Shown here: positions 8,404 to 16,386 of the stretch, piece after piece | How positions within the stretch are numbered: the first letter of the stretch is position 1 | Layout: each line of letters begins with the position of its first letter | Origin: Mangrovicoccus algicola | GTDB lineage: Bacteria; Pseudomonadota; Alphaproteobacteria; Rhodobacterales; Rhodobacteraceae | Direction: 5' to 3' | Assembly: GCF_014903745.1 (NCBI RefSeq) | Contig: NZ_JACVXA010000010.1 | Coordinates: forward strand, 34,897-98,896 | DNA: 64,000 bases | Notes under the pieces: generated by a model | Told to the model about the DNA's origin: nothing | Seen by the model: only the letters and a program-made list of their open reading frames with translations | Databases searched by the model: none | Made by a program: the position numbers and the translations under genes

Positions 8404-8991
8404 CTAGCTGCTATACAGCTCGCGGATCGCCGAAAGCGCGCGCTCGTCCTCGGCCTGATAGGGGATCACCCCCGACAGGCGGCCCTTCGCGTCGAAGAGC
8501 AGCACCGAGGCGGAATGGTCCATCGTGTAGCCGCCATCCTCCAGCGGCACCTTGGCCGCGTAGATACGGAAGGCCCGGATCGCCTCCGCCACCTCATCGG
8601 GGCTGCCCGAGACGCCGGTGACGCCCGGCACCCAGGAGACATAGTCGCCCAGCACCTCCAGCGTGTCCCGTTCCGGATCGACGGTGACGAAGAAGACCCG
8701 CAGGTCGCGGCCTTCCTCCGACAGCACCGATTTCCAGCCATCGACCTCGCCCAGCGTGGTCGGGCAGACCTCGGGGCAATGGGTGAAGCCGAAGAAGACG
8801 GCCGAGGGCGCGCCGCGCAGCGTGTCCTCGGTGAAGCTCTCGCCCGATGTCGTGGCAAGCTCGTAGTCGCCGCGGCCCAGTTCGGCGATCGGGTCGCCTT
8901 CGAGCTGCGGGAGGATGACGGCGGCGGCGATCGCCGCCGCCACCGCCGCGATCGCGCCGGTGATCGCCCATGTCCTGATGCGTGGTGTCAT
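8404..8991 (-). CDS. SCO1/SenC family copper chaperone
   Basis: 195-residue protein anchored by an N-terminal helix (residues 9-28), with a thioredoxin-like domain in the periplasm. Copper ligands are present: C72 and C76 in CPEVCPTT and H159 in MDHS. SCO proteins deliver copper to the CuA site of cytochrome c oxidase subunit II or act as thiol reductases. I start at the ATG at 8991 (TGAGG upstream) rather than a TTG at 9003 that overlaps the stop of the preceding gene. It lies right behind the YcnI-PCuAC fusion, another copper carrier for CuA. The caa3 oxidase at 39-43 kb in this window has a CuA site, although no direct link can be shown. Confidence 0.92.
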   Translation of the reverse strand: MTPRIRTWAITGAIAAVAAAIAAAVILPQLEGDPIAELGRGDYELATTSGESFTEDTLRGAPSAVFFGFTHCPEVCPTTLGEVDGWKSVLSEEGRDLRVFFVTVDPERDTLEVLGDYVSWVPGVTGVSGSPDEVAEAIRAFRIYAAKVPLEDGGYTMDHSASVLLFDAKGRLSGVIPYQAEDERALSAIRELYSS

Positions 8992-8999
8992 GGCGGGCC

Positions 9000-9959
9000 T
9001 CAATGCGCGTGCATGTGCGAATGGTCATGGGCCTCCGCCGCGCCATCGGCGTCGCGCGCCAGCACCGGCAGATCGAAAGTGACCTCGCCCGCCTGCTCGA
9101 AGGTCAGGGTCAGGGACACGGTGTCGCCTTCGGCCAGCGGCCCGGTCAGCTCCATGAACATGATGTGATTGCCGCCCGGTGCCAGCGTGGCGGTGCCGCC
9201 CGCCGGGATCTCCAGCCCGTTCTGCAATTCGCGCATCACCATCACGTCGTCCTTCATGGACATCTCGTGCAGCTCGGTGCGCCCCGCCACCGGGGCGGCG
9301 GCCGCGACCAGCCGGTCCGGCGCGCTTCCGTGATTGGCGATGCTCAGGAATCCGCCCGCCACCGGCTGGTTGGGCAGGGTGGCGCGGGCAAAGCCGCCCT
9401 CGATGGCCAGGTCGCCCAGCTCGGCCGCGCCTGCAGGCAGGCCATGCCCGCCGTCCTCGCCGGCCACCAGCATCAGCGCCGGGGCGGGGTTGGGCACGTC
9501 ATGCGATCCGCTGGTATCGGTCCAGTCGGCCGTGGCATCGCCGCAGCCCTGCACCGCCGGGAAATGGATCGCCCCGGGCTGCGCATCGGGCCCGACCGTG
9601 CCGCGGATGGTGAATTCGTCATAGAAGGCATCCGGCAGGTCGCCGCCCGACCAGATCACCGCGCGCACGCCTTCGGTCATCTCCTGGCCGTGGCTGACGA
9701 AGGGGGTCGCATAGGCGCCGGTCTCGGTCCGCAGGTCCCAGCCGGGCTTAGGCATCGGCTTGACGTTGTAGACCCCTTCGGGGATCTCCAGCCGGACGGT
9801 ATCGGTCGCCGCGCCGTCGCAGCCATGGGGGACGCGCAGGGTGATCTTGGTGGTCGCGCCGATGACGGCCTGCTTCTGCTCCAGCGTGGCATGGGCCTGG
9901 GCAAGGGCCGGGATCGACAGAAGGGCCGCGATGGCGACGGAAAGGGTGCGTTTGGACAT
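9000..9959 (-). CDS. Periplasmic YcnI (DUF1775)-PCuAC fusion, copper chaperone
   Basis: 319-residue secreted protein joining two copper-binding domains. A signal peptide (1-22, cut after AQA) exposes H23 as the mature N-terminus, as in YcnI proteins that bind copper through the terminal histidine. DUF1775 spans about 23-165. The second domain (about 182-300) is PCuAC, with its ligand set H231 and M233 in ELHEMSM, M242, and H265 and M267 in NHIMFM. The tail ends in a His-rich stretch (HDHSHMHAH). PCuAC carries Cu(I) to SCO and to CuA, and SCO is the next gene. Both domains occur separately in many bacteria; the fusion is also known in alphaproteobacteria. Confidence 0.92.
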   Translation of the reverse strand: MSKRTLSVAIAALLSIPALAQAHATLEQKQAVIGATTKITLRVPHGCDGAATDTVRLEIPEGVYNVKPMPKPGWDLRTETGAYATPFVSHGQEMTEGVRAVIWSGGDLPDAFYDEFTIRGTVGPDAQPGAIHFPAVQGCGDATADWTDTSGSHDVPNPAPALMLVAGEDGGHGLPAGAAELGDLAIEGGFARATLPNQPVAGGFLSIANHGSAPDRLVAAAAPVAGRTELHEMSMKDDVMVMRELQNGLEIPAGGTATLAPGGNHIMFMELTGPLAEGDTVSLTLTFEQAGEVTFDLPVLARDADGAAEAHDHSHMHAH

Positions 9960-10032
9960 GGGGGTCTCCGTGACTGTCCCTTGGCGCGCGGGCGCGCCGG
10001 TTGCGGCCGAAGGCCGCCGGTGAAACCTGGGA

Positions 10033-10404
10033 TCAGGCGGAGCGCGGCGGGCCGCGCACGGGGATATGCGGCAGGGCCTGCTGCGGCCCGGCCACCAGGT
10101 CGCGGGCATCGTCGGGCCGGTAGGGCAGGGACAGGATCCGCACCCGGTCGGGCGCGCTCAGCCGTCCCGGTTCGGGCAGCTTGTGACAGAAGGGACAGCC
10201 ACCGCCATGATGCGCCTCATGGGCGCCATGCGCCCCGTCCGGTCCGCACAGGTCGCCCGGCTGGGCGCCGATCAGGGCCAGGGCGAAGGCCTCGGCCGCC
10301 CTCTGCCTTTCGGGCAGCAGATGCGTGGCCGAGATCGCGCCGGCGACAATCAGCACCAGCGCGAGCAGGAGGCCGAAGCCGGGAAGGGACCGCAGTCGCG
10401 TCAT
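10033..10404 (-). CDS. Small membrane-anchored Cys/His-rich protein, DUF2946-like
   Basis: 123-residue protein with one N-terminal hydrophobic segment (residues 8-28) and a loop rich in metal ligands: C53, then HEAHHGGGC and CPFC with C70 and C73. This matches the small DUF2946-type proteins that accompany copper genes, and it sits directly upstream of the YcnI-PCuAC fusion on the same strand. The start is the ATG at 10404; a TTG 30 bp upstream is possible. No enzyme function is known. A role in copper binding or sensing in the periplasm is inferred from ligands and neighbours. Confidence 0.7.
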   Translation of the reverse strand: MTRLRSLPGFGLLLALVLIVAGAISATHLLPERQRAAEAFALALIGAQPGDLCGPDGAHGAHEAHHGGGCPFCHKLPEPGRLSAPDRVRILSLPYRPDDARDLVAGPQQALPHIPVRGPPRSA

Positions 10405-10477
10405 GGCGCGCACAATGCCGTGAGACGGCGGCAAAGGGAAGCCCTGCCGGCGCGTCCAGACCGCGCGATCCTCCGAT

Positions 10478-11074
10478 TCAGGCCGGGACCAGCGCGCCCA
10501 GCTCTGCGGCGAGATCGTCGCACAGGCGCTGCATCGCCTCCGGCGCCAGACCCCGCTGCGCCTGGATCTTCAGCCCGAAGACATAGGTCTGCATCCGCCG
10601 GGCCAGCCGCGCCGGATCGCTGCCCCGGGGCAGCTCGCCCATCTCGCCCGCCCGCGCGAAAGCCTCGGCGAGGATCTGCTCCACCCCGTCCAGATGCGTC
10701 AGCACCAGGTCGCGCAGCGCTCCCTCCTGCGGATGGTCCAGCAGCGCCTTGACCAGCATGCAGGCGCTGGAGGGCCGCTGCGTGCCGCAGGACTGCCCCG
10801 CGATGGCGCGCAGATGCGCCTGCAGCGCGGCCAGAGGCGCGGGCGCGGCAAGCGCCAGATCGCGCAGCTCCGCCTGCATCCGTCCCGCATAGAGATCCAG
10901 CGCGGCACGATACAGCCCCTCCTTGCTGCGGAAGGCGGCATAGATGGAGCCCGGGCGCATGTTCAGCGCCGCCTCCAGATCCTTCAGGGAGGTCGCGTGA
11001 TAGCCGCGGACCCAGAACAGGGCCATCGCGGCATCCAGCGCGGCAGCGCGGTCATGGGTCACGGGTCTCGGCAT
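10478..11074 (-). CDS. TetR/AcrR family regulator
   Basis: 198-residue repressor with an N-terminal helix-turn-helix (about residues 10-55; GYHATSLKDLEAAL, then GSIYAAFRSKEGLY). The C-terminal ligand domain contains C94 and C102 in QSCGTQRPSSAC, the pattern seen in TetR proteins that control AhpD-like or quinone-responsive genes. It is divergent from the AhpD-like gene at 11213, and two copies of a 14-bp palindrome lie between them. Autoregulation together with control of that gene is therefore likely. Confidence 0.88.
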   Translation of the reverse strand: MPRPVTHDRAAALDAAMALFWVRGYHATSLKDLEAALNMRPGSIYAAFRSKEGLYRAALDLYAGRMQAELRDLALAAPAPLAALQAHLRAIAGQSCGTQRPSSACMLVKALLDHPQEGALRDLVLTHLDGVEQILAEAFARAGEMGELPRGSDPARLARRMQTYVFGLKIQAQRGLAPEAMQRLCDDLAAELGALVPA

Positions 11075-11124
11075 CCCTTCATCATAGCGCCTGAGGGGGC
11101 CGGACAGAAGGGGGCACGCGTTCT

Positions 11125-11161
11125 TGAGCGATCACTCATCCTTTACTTGAGCAATCACTCC
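11125..11161. promoter_or_regulatory. Tandem TetR operators
   Basis: TGAGCGATCACTCA (11125-11138) and TGAGCAATCACTCC (11148-11161) are two near-palindromes, 23 bp centre to centre, in the 138-bp region between the divergent TetR and AhpD-like genes. The first matches its own reverse complement at 12 of 14 positions. Tandem sites on one face of DNA (about two turns apart) fit binding of two dimers. Confidence 0.7.
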
Positions 11162-11212
11162 ATAACTGTCAGGCAGACGTCCATGACCCGCAACCTGCAC
11201 AGGAGATGCAAG

Positions 11213-11776
11213 ATGACCAGGTTCGAACGATTCGACGAAACCACCGCGCCCGAAGCCGCGGCACCGCTGATCGAGAAATCGAAGGCCGCCTTCGGCCGGC
11301 TGCCGGGGCTGCATGCGGTCATGGCCGGGGCGCCCGCCCTGCTGGAAGGCTACCAGGAACTGCACCGCCTCTTCGCCGAGGAAACCGCCTTCGATGCGGA
11401 GGAGAAGACCGTCGTGTGGCAGACGATCAACGTCTATCACCAGTGCCATTACTGCGTCCCCGCCCATACCGGCATCGCCAAGGCGATGGGGGTCGATGAC
11501 GGCATCTCGGAGGCGCTGCGCGAGGAGACGCCGCTGCCCACTGACCGTCTTGAGGCGCTGCGCAGCTTCACCCTGGCGATGGCCGACAGCCGCGGACGGC
11601 CCGGCGACGCGGCGCTCGATGCCTTCTTCGCGGCAGGTTTCGACCAGCGGCACGTGCTGGAAATCGTGCTGGCCCTCGCGCAGAAGGTGATGAGCAACTA
11701 CACCAACCACCTCGCCGAGACGCCGGTCGATCCGGGGATGCAGAAATTCGCCTGGACCCCGAAATCCGCACGCTGA
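11213..11776 (+). CDS. Carboxymuconolactone decarboxylase/AhpD-like protein
   Basis: 187-residue cytosolic protein of the CMD/AhpD fold. The redox motif C78-H-Y-C81 followed by H85, with an acidic residue about 14 positions upstream (E63/E64), matches the proton-relay set of AhpD peroxidases. It probably reduces peroxides or acts in detoxification rather than decarboxylating a lactone. The start at 11213 follows CAGGAG. It is divergent from a TetR regulator and carries tandem operators, so it should be induced by an electrophile or oxidant. Confidence 0.88.
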   Translation: MTRFERFDETTAPEAAAPLIEKSKAAFGRLPGLHAVMAGAPALLEGYQELHRLFAEETAFDAEEKTVVWQTINVYHQCHYCVPAHTGIAKAMGVDDGISEALREETPLPTDRLEALRSFTLAMADSRGRPGDAALDAFFAAGFDQRHVLEIVLALAQKVMSNYTNHLAETPVDPGMQKFAWTPKSAR

Positions 11777-11817
11777 TCCGACGGTTCGCGGGCGGGCACG
11801 GCCCCCGGATACGACAA

Positions 11818-11841
11818 GGGGCGCCCTGGCAGGGGCGCCCC
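11818..11841 (+). terminator. GC-rich hairpin after the AhpD-like gene
   Basis: GGGGCGCCC (11818-11826) and GGGCGCCCC (11833-11841) form a perfect 9-bp stem with a 6-nt loop. It lies between the convergent ends of the AhpD-like and DUF1127 genes. There is no T-run; it may end transcription on both strands. Confidence 0.5.
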
Positions 11842-11891
11842 GGTCACGACAGCGGGTGCATGGCGGCCGCAGGCTGCGGCGGCCGCGGAAT

Positions 11892-12104
11892 TCAGCCGCG
11901 GGCGGCCTTGGCGGCGACGGCGGCGATCTCGCGGCGGGCGATGCCCAGATCGGCCAGTTCGCGGTCGCTCAGCATCTCCAGCTCGGCGCAGGCGACGCGG
12001 AAGCTCTGGTAGCGGCGCAGGCCTTCGGCGACACCGGCGAAGAAGGTCTGGATGCGGCCGCCGAAAAGCGGGGCGGCGGGACGGGTGATGGCGAAATCGG
12101 TCAT
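11892..12104 (-). CDS. DUF1127 (YjiS-like) small protein
   Basis: 70-residue protein with the DUF1127 core LSDRELADLGIARREI at about 45-60. It is arginine-rich and has no membrane segment. In Brucella, Agrobacterium and Rhodobacter such proteins are linked to stress, small regulatory RNAs and phosphate or sugar metabolism, some through an RNA-binding role. A perfect LysR-type box lies about 120 bp upstream (12224-12238), with a plausible promoter between them: TTGTCG, 16 bp, TAGTTT on the minus strand. Confidence 0.88.
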   Translation of the reverse strand: MTDFAITRPAAPLFGGRIQTFFAGVAEGLRRYQSFRVACAELEMLSDRELADLGIARREIAAVAAKAARG

Positions 12105-12223
12105 GGATCTGCTCCGTGTCTCTGGGCGGGGGCCGGGGGAGGCGGCCGGTCCGCTGTTGTTCCTGTTAGCGGTAAACTACGCGTTTTCTGCGCTGCGACA
12201 ACGCATAGCTCGGCAATGCCGCC

Positions 12224-12238
12224 ATGCAGAAACTGCAT
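12224..12238. promoter_or_regulatory. LysR-type box upstream of the DUF1127 gene
   Basis: ATGCAG-AAA-CTGCAT is a perfect 6+6 palindrome with the T-N11-A form of LysR-family operators. It is centred about 30 bp upstream of a candidate -35 (12196-12201, minus strand), the usual place for an activator. The 12105-12322 gap holds nothing else recognisable. Confidence 0.5.
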
Positions 12239-12322
12239 CCGCCCCCCACCGCGCGGCGGCCCGAAGGCCCCGTCCCGCCCCGGGCCCGACCCGGGGCCTC
12301 CCGCGCCCGGACGCCCCCGCGC

Positions 12323-13096
12323 TCAGCCGTCCAGCAGCGCGACGGGACGGCACCAGCCGGCCGAGCCGCGGGCGATCTTGACCGGCAGGCAGATCACCTC
12401 GAACCCGGTGGCAGGCAGCCGGTCCAGGTTGGCCAGCTTCTCCATGTGGCAATAGACGGTCTCGGCCCCGGCCTTGTGGCCCTCCCAGAACAGCCCCCAG
12501 TCGCCGGTCGCCTTCGCCTTCTCGGCAACCGCCTTCAGCGGCGCATCCCAGCTCCAGGCATCGGTGCCGCAGACCCGCATGCCCCGCTCCGCCAGCCACA
12601 GCGTCGCCTCGCGCCCGATGCCGCAACCCGCCGCGACATAGCCCGGCTGGCCGTAGAGCGCGCCCGCCCGGGTGTTGACCAGCACGATCTCGCCGGGGCG
12701 CAGATCATGGCCGATGCGCCCGAATTCCGCCGCCATCTCGGCGGCGGTGACCACATGGCCGTCGGGCAGATGGCGGAAATCCAGCCTCACCCCCGGCCCG
12801 ATGCACCATTCCAGCGGCACCTCGTCGATGGTGATCGCGCGCTTCCCGCCATCCATCGTCGGGTGGTAATGCCAGGGCGCGTCCAGATGCGTGCCGTTAT
12901 GGGTGGTCAGCCGCAACAGTTCCACCGCCGCGCCCGCGCCGTCCAGCTGATGCGCCACGGGGATGCCGAACATCTCCTCGTATTGCGCGGCGCCCTCGGC
13001 ATGGCCGAGATAAGTGATCTCGGGCCCCATGCCCGGCGGATCGGCGGGGATATCCGCGTCCAGCGTGACAGACAGGTCGATGATGCGACGGCTCAT
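12323..13096 (-). CDS. Cyclase/kynurenine-formamidase-like metal hydrolase
   Basis: 257-residue protein of the cyclase family. The zinc/manganese motif is intact: H66-N-G-T-H70-L-D72-A-P-W-H76. The family hydrolyses amides or lactones (kynurenine formamidase, isatin hydrolase). It is the last gene of the eight-gene ring-cleavage operon, and its start overlaps the stop of the FAH gene by 4 bp. In this setting it might open a lactone, imide or formamide product. No closer function can be claimed. Confidence 0.82.
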   Translation of the reverse strand: MSRRIIDLSVTLDADIPADPPGMGPEITYLGHAEGAAQYEEMFGIPVAHQLDGAGAAVELLRLTTHNGTHLDAPWHYHPTMDGGKRAITIDEVPLEWCIGPGVRLDFRHLPDGHVVTAAEMAAEFGRIGHDLRPGEIVLVNTRAGALYGQPGYVAAGCGIGREATLWLAERGMRVCGTDAWSWDAPLKAVAEKAKATGDWGLFWEGHKAGAETVYCHMEKLANLDRLPATGFEVICLPVKIARGSAGWCRPVALLDG

Positions 13097-14064
13097 GCGC
13101 GGCCTCCCTTCACCACTTTCTGGTCGATGGCGCCGAACAGGGGGGCGCCGTCGCGGGCGGTCGCCTCCATCCGCACCCGGTCGCCGAAGCGCATCCAGGG
13201 CGTGACCGGCGCGCCGGTTTCCAGCATCTCGATGGCGCGGCGTTCCGCCAGGCAGGAGGAGCCGACCTCGTCCCAATCCGCGTTCGACACCGTGCCCGAG
13301 CCCAGCACCGTCCCGGCGACGAGGTCCCGGCTCTGCGCGGCATGGGCAAGGAGCTCGGCAAAGCTGTATGCCATCTCGCGCCCCTCCGCATGGCCGAAGG
13401 GGCGGCCGTTCAGCGTGACGCGCAGGGGCAGGTCGACGCGATTGTCCCGCCACGCCGCCCCGAGTTCATCCGGGGTCAGCGCGACGGGAGCCACGGAACA
13501 GGCCGGTTTCGCCTGCACCCAGCCGAAGCCGGTCTTCATCTCGACGGGCGCCACGACGCGCAGCGACCAGTCATTGATCTGCACGACCAGCCGGATCCGC
13601 GCGGCGGCCTCGCCGGCGGGGCTGCCCATCGGCACGCTGTCGGCGATGACGCCGAATTCGCCCTCGAAATCGATCCCGTCCGCCTCGGAGGGCAGGGGCA
13701 CATCGGCCGCCCCGCCCAGGAACCGGTCGGACAGGCCCTGGTACATCAGCGGCCGGCCCTTCGGGTTCGGGTCGAGGCCGAAGACCTTCTGCATCAGCGC
13801 GCCGTGGCTGTCATAGGCCGAGCCGTCCAGCCATTGCCAGGCGCGCGGCAGCGGCGCGCATGCGGCGGCGGCATCGAAGGGCATGCCGCCGCCCATGTTC
13901 AGCGCGGCCTGTTCCGCCTCCAGCGCGGGGGCGACGGCGTCCCAGTCCTCCATCAGCAGGCGCAGCGAGGCCACCGCCCGCGCCGGGCTGCAGCGGGTGT
14001 TGTCGCGGGAGACGAGGTGCAGCCGTCCGTCCGGGCTGCCATCGGGAAGGGTGGCGAAACGCAT
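13093..14064 (-). CDS. Fumarylacetoacetate hydrolase family protein
   Basis: 323-residue cytosolic hydrolase of the FAH superfamily. Metal ligands E134 and E136 lie in DFEGEFG, with D165 in QINDWS. The N-terminal segment (MRFATLPDGSPDGRL) is that of the two-domain proteins commonly encoded in gentisate- or homogentisate-like pathways. These enzymes split C-C bonds in 3,5-diketo acids or hydrate 2-keto-pentenoates. It sits 2 bp behind the alpha/beta hydrolase and overlaps the cyclase, so the three are translated in series. Confidence 0.85.
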   Translation of the reverse strand: MRFATLPDGSPDGRLHLVSRDNTRCSPARAVASLRLLMEDWDAVAPALEAEQAALNMGGGMPFDAAAACAPLPRAWQWLDGSAYDSHGALMQKVFGLDPNPKGRPLMYQGLSDRFLGGAADVPLPSEADGIDFEGEFGVIADSVPMGSPAGEAAARIRLVVQINDWSLRVVAPVEMKTGFGWVQAKPACSVAPVALTPDELGAAWRDNRVDLPLRVTLNGRPFGHAEGREMAYSFAELLAHAAQSRDLVAGTVLGSGTVSNADWDEVGSSCLAERRAIEMLETGAPVTPWMRFGDRVRMEATARDGAPLFGAIDQKVVKGGRA

Positions 14065-14066
14065 GG

Positions 14067-15263
14067 TCAGGCGGTCTCCGTGACCGTGGCGGCGACGCCC
14101 TCGGGCGCGGTGCGGCCGCCCAGCGTGTCGGCGAACCAGTCGGCGATGAAGTTGCGCCCGTAGGTCATGTTGTCGGCGCCGACATGTTCCACCCCGCCTT
14201 CGCGATCGGTGAAGATCTTCAGCTCGCGCCGCGGCGCATTGACCAGCTGGTCATAGGCCGCATGGGCGTAATCCAGCCCGATCTGGCGGTCCTTCTCGCC
14301 ATGGGTGACGAGGAAGGGCACGCGGATCTTCTCCATCTGCCCGTCGAGGCAGAATCCCGCGGATTTCTCCAGGAACTCGTCCATGTCCTTCGCGCCGAAG
14401 ACCCACATGACGTGGTTCCAGTAATGCGGCACCGGGTTCTCGCCCTCGCGGCGCAGGCGCTTCTGCTGCACCTCGGCCCAGTTGTGGTTCGCGCCCCAGA
14501 CCGCGCCCGCGGCATAGCGGGGATCGTTGGCGCAGACGCGCGGCGCGTAATAGCCGCCCAGCGAGATGCCGGTGATGCCGATCCGCGCGGCATCGACATC
14601 CTCGCGCGCGGCCAGCCAGTCATAGACCGGGCTGCCCCAGGCCTCGCTGTCGAAATGCGCGTGCAGATCCTGGAGCCGCAGGCTCTCGCCGGTGCCGGGC
14701 TGGTCGACGCAGAGCGTGGCAATGCCGCGTTTCGCCAGCGCATGGGGCAGGTAGGACCAGTAAAGCAGCTCCTTGCAGCTATCGAGCCCGTTCAGGTAGA
14801 CCACCGCCGGGGCCGGTCCCTCGACCCCTTCGGCAGGGGTGTAGAGCACAGGGATCACCTTGTCGCCATAGGGGATCTCCAGGCGGCGGACGGTTTCGCC
14901 GGAGAATTGCGTCCCCTTGCCGAAACAGGCCAGCCCCTTGCGATAGGTCACCATCCGTTCGGGATCGCCCTGGCCCTGCATCCGCTCGGCCATGATGTAG
15001 TAAAGCGCCGCGCGCTTCAGCTTGTCCCCGGCGGAAAACAGGCGGCCCGCCGCCTCCTCTTCGGCGGCCAGCCCGGCCAGCCGGTCGGCCACGCGCACCC
15101 ATTCGGTCATGAAATCGCGGGTGCCCGCATCCTCGCCGCCCTCGGCCTTCTTCAGCAGAGGCTGGCACATGTCCATGATCTCGCCGATCTCCGCGCCGGA
15201 GGCCAGCGCGATGGAGACCGTCAGGTTCCAGACATAGTTGGGGAAATAGTCGAACATCGCCAT
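14067..15263 (-). CDS. Alpha/beta hydrolase resembling 2,6-dihydroxypseudooxynicotine hydrolase
   Basis: 398-residue hydrolase. A helical N-terminal domain (about 1-120) precedes an alpha/beta-hydrolase core with a complete triad: S234 in GISLGG, D325 in HGEKD and H360 in VEH. This layout resembles the C-C bond hydrolase of nicotine degradation and related FrsA-like proteins. The start at 15263 has GAGGAG upstream; the in-frame extension to 15350 has none. In an operon with an extradiol-type dioxygenase and an FAD monooxygenase it could cleave a C-C bond in a diketone ring-fission product. Confidence 0.82.
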   Translation of the reverse strand: MAMFDYFPNYVWNLTVSIALASGAEIGEIMDMCQPLLKKAEGGEDAGTRDFMTEWVRVADRLAGLAAEEEAAGRLFSAGDKLKRAALYYIMAERMQGQGDPERMVTYRKGLACFGKGTQFSGETVRRLEIPYGDKVIPVLYTPAEGVEGPAPAVVYLNGLDSCKELLYWSYLPHALAKRGIATLCVDQPGTGESLRLQDLHAHFDSEAWGSPVYDWLAAREDVDAARIGITGISLGGYYAPRVCANDPRYAAGAVWGANHNWAEVQQKRLRREGENPVPHYWNHVMWVFGAKDMDEFLEKSAGFCLDGQMEKIRVPFLVTHGEKDRQIGLDYAHAAYDQLVNAPRRELKIFTDREGGVEHVGADNMTYGRNFIADWFADTLGGRTAPEGVAATVTETA

Positions 15264-15377
15264 GGCGGGCTCCTCGGGTCGTCTTGCGGTCGGGACGGGG
15301 GTACTGCGCCCCGTTGCGTTCGGAAAATGGATAGGGGTGATCCCGGCCATTCAGCGCATGAATGCCCGGGGCGTCTG

Positions 15378-16325
15378 TCAGTAATCCTGCAGGTCTTCGG
15401 CGATGGCGACCGGTCCGGGGAAATGCGCGCGGATCGCGGATTGCCATCCGGCGATGTTCTCGGGCGTGATCTGCGCGCCGGCCACCAGATGGGTCGCGAC
15501 GACCGCCCCCGCATCGGCGGCGGCGGCCATGCGGCCGATCTCGTCGGGACTGACGTGATGCGCCGAAAGATGCGCCTCGATCTCGCCTGTCAGATGCTCC
15601 GGCGCGGTACGGCGGACCGTCTCCATGACCGAGGGCAGGTCGATCAGTTCGCTGACCAGGAGGTCGGTGCCGCGGGCCAGTTCGATCACCGCATCGGACC
15701 AGCCGGTATCGCCGGTATAGGTGATCGACCGGTCCGGCGTGTCGAAGCGGAAGGAGAGCGACTCGTATTTCCGGTCCATCTCGCTGCCATGGGCAAAGCT
15801 GTAATGGCTGTTCTTCGCCGCGGTGACGCGGGTTGCGCCCAGATCGAAACTGTCGCCGCCGCGGATCTCGGTGACCGTGACAAGTTCCTCGGGCGTCATC
15901 ACGGTGGCGCCCTCGAGACCGTAGGAGGCCTCCATCGCCGGCCCCATGCCGGTCAGCATGCCCTCGACCAGCGCCCTGGTGCCGGGCGGGCCGTAGATCG
16001 CCACGGGCTTCTCGGGGTTGGTCTGGAAGCGCAGGCCGAGCACGCCGAGCAGCCCGGCGACATGGTCGAAATGCAGGTGGCTGATCAGCACCTCGTCGAT
16101 ATCGCCCATGCGGACGCGCTTGGCCGCCAGCCGCACCGACAGCCCGTCCCCGGCATCGACGACGATATGCCGTCCGTCGACGCTCAGCAGGTTGGCCGGC
16201 TGGGAGCGGTCGGGCCGCACCACCGGCCCGCCGCCCGATCCCAGCACGGTGAAGGTGGTCTCCGCCGCGGCGGGCAGGGCGGCGAGCAGCGCGGCCGCCA
16301 GCAGGGCGGTGCGGGTGATGGTCAT
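15378..16325 (-). CDS. Periplasmic MBL-fold metallo-hydrolase
   Basis: 315-residue metallo-beta-lactamase-fold protein with a signal peptide (1-21, cleaved after AAA). The zinc site HLHFDH is at residues 83-88, with further ligands in YTGDTG and a late ATHLV. Export is odd in an operon that otherwise encodes cytosolic catabolic enzymes. It may hydrolyse a lactone, ester or conjugate outside the cytoplasm before the MFS carrier next door imports the product. No RNase Z-type or lactamase-specific motif is seen. Confidence 0.82.
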   Translation of the reverse strand: MTITRTALLAAALLAALPAAAETTFTVLGSGGGPVVRPDRSQPANLLSVDGRHIVVDAGDGLSVRLAAKRVRMGDIDEVLISHLHFDHVAGLLGVLGLRFQTNPEKPVAIYGPPGTRALVEGMLTGMGPAMEASYGLEGATVMTPEELVTVTEIRGGDSFDLGATRVTAAKNSHYSFAHGSEMDRKYESLSFRFDTPDRSITYTGDTGWSDAVIELARGTDLLVSELIDLPSVMETVRRTAPEHLTGEIEAHLSAHHVSPDEIGRMAAAADAGAVVATHLVAGAQITPENIAGWQSAIRAHFPGPVAIAEDLQDY

Positions 16326-16386
16326 GGGGGTCCTCCTCGGGGTCGTGGCGCCGGGGCCTCCTGGCGGGCCCCGGCGGGATGTCGTG

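Noticed and set aside
9001..9003. TTG start for the SCO gene overlapping the preceding stop
   Set aside because: The ATG at 8991 has a TGAGG ribosome-binding site at proper spacing and gives a normal anchor helix.
11818..11841. A possible riboswitch or small RNA at the hairpin after the AhpD-like gene
   Set aside because: It is a simple GC stem between convergent genes and is explained as a terminator.
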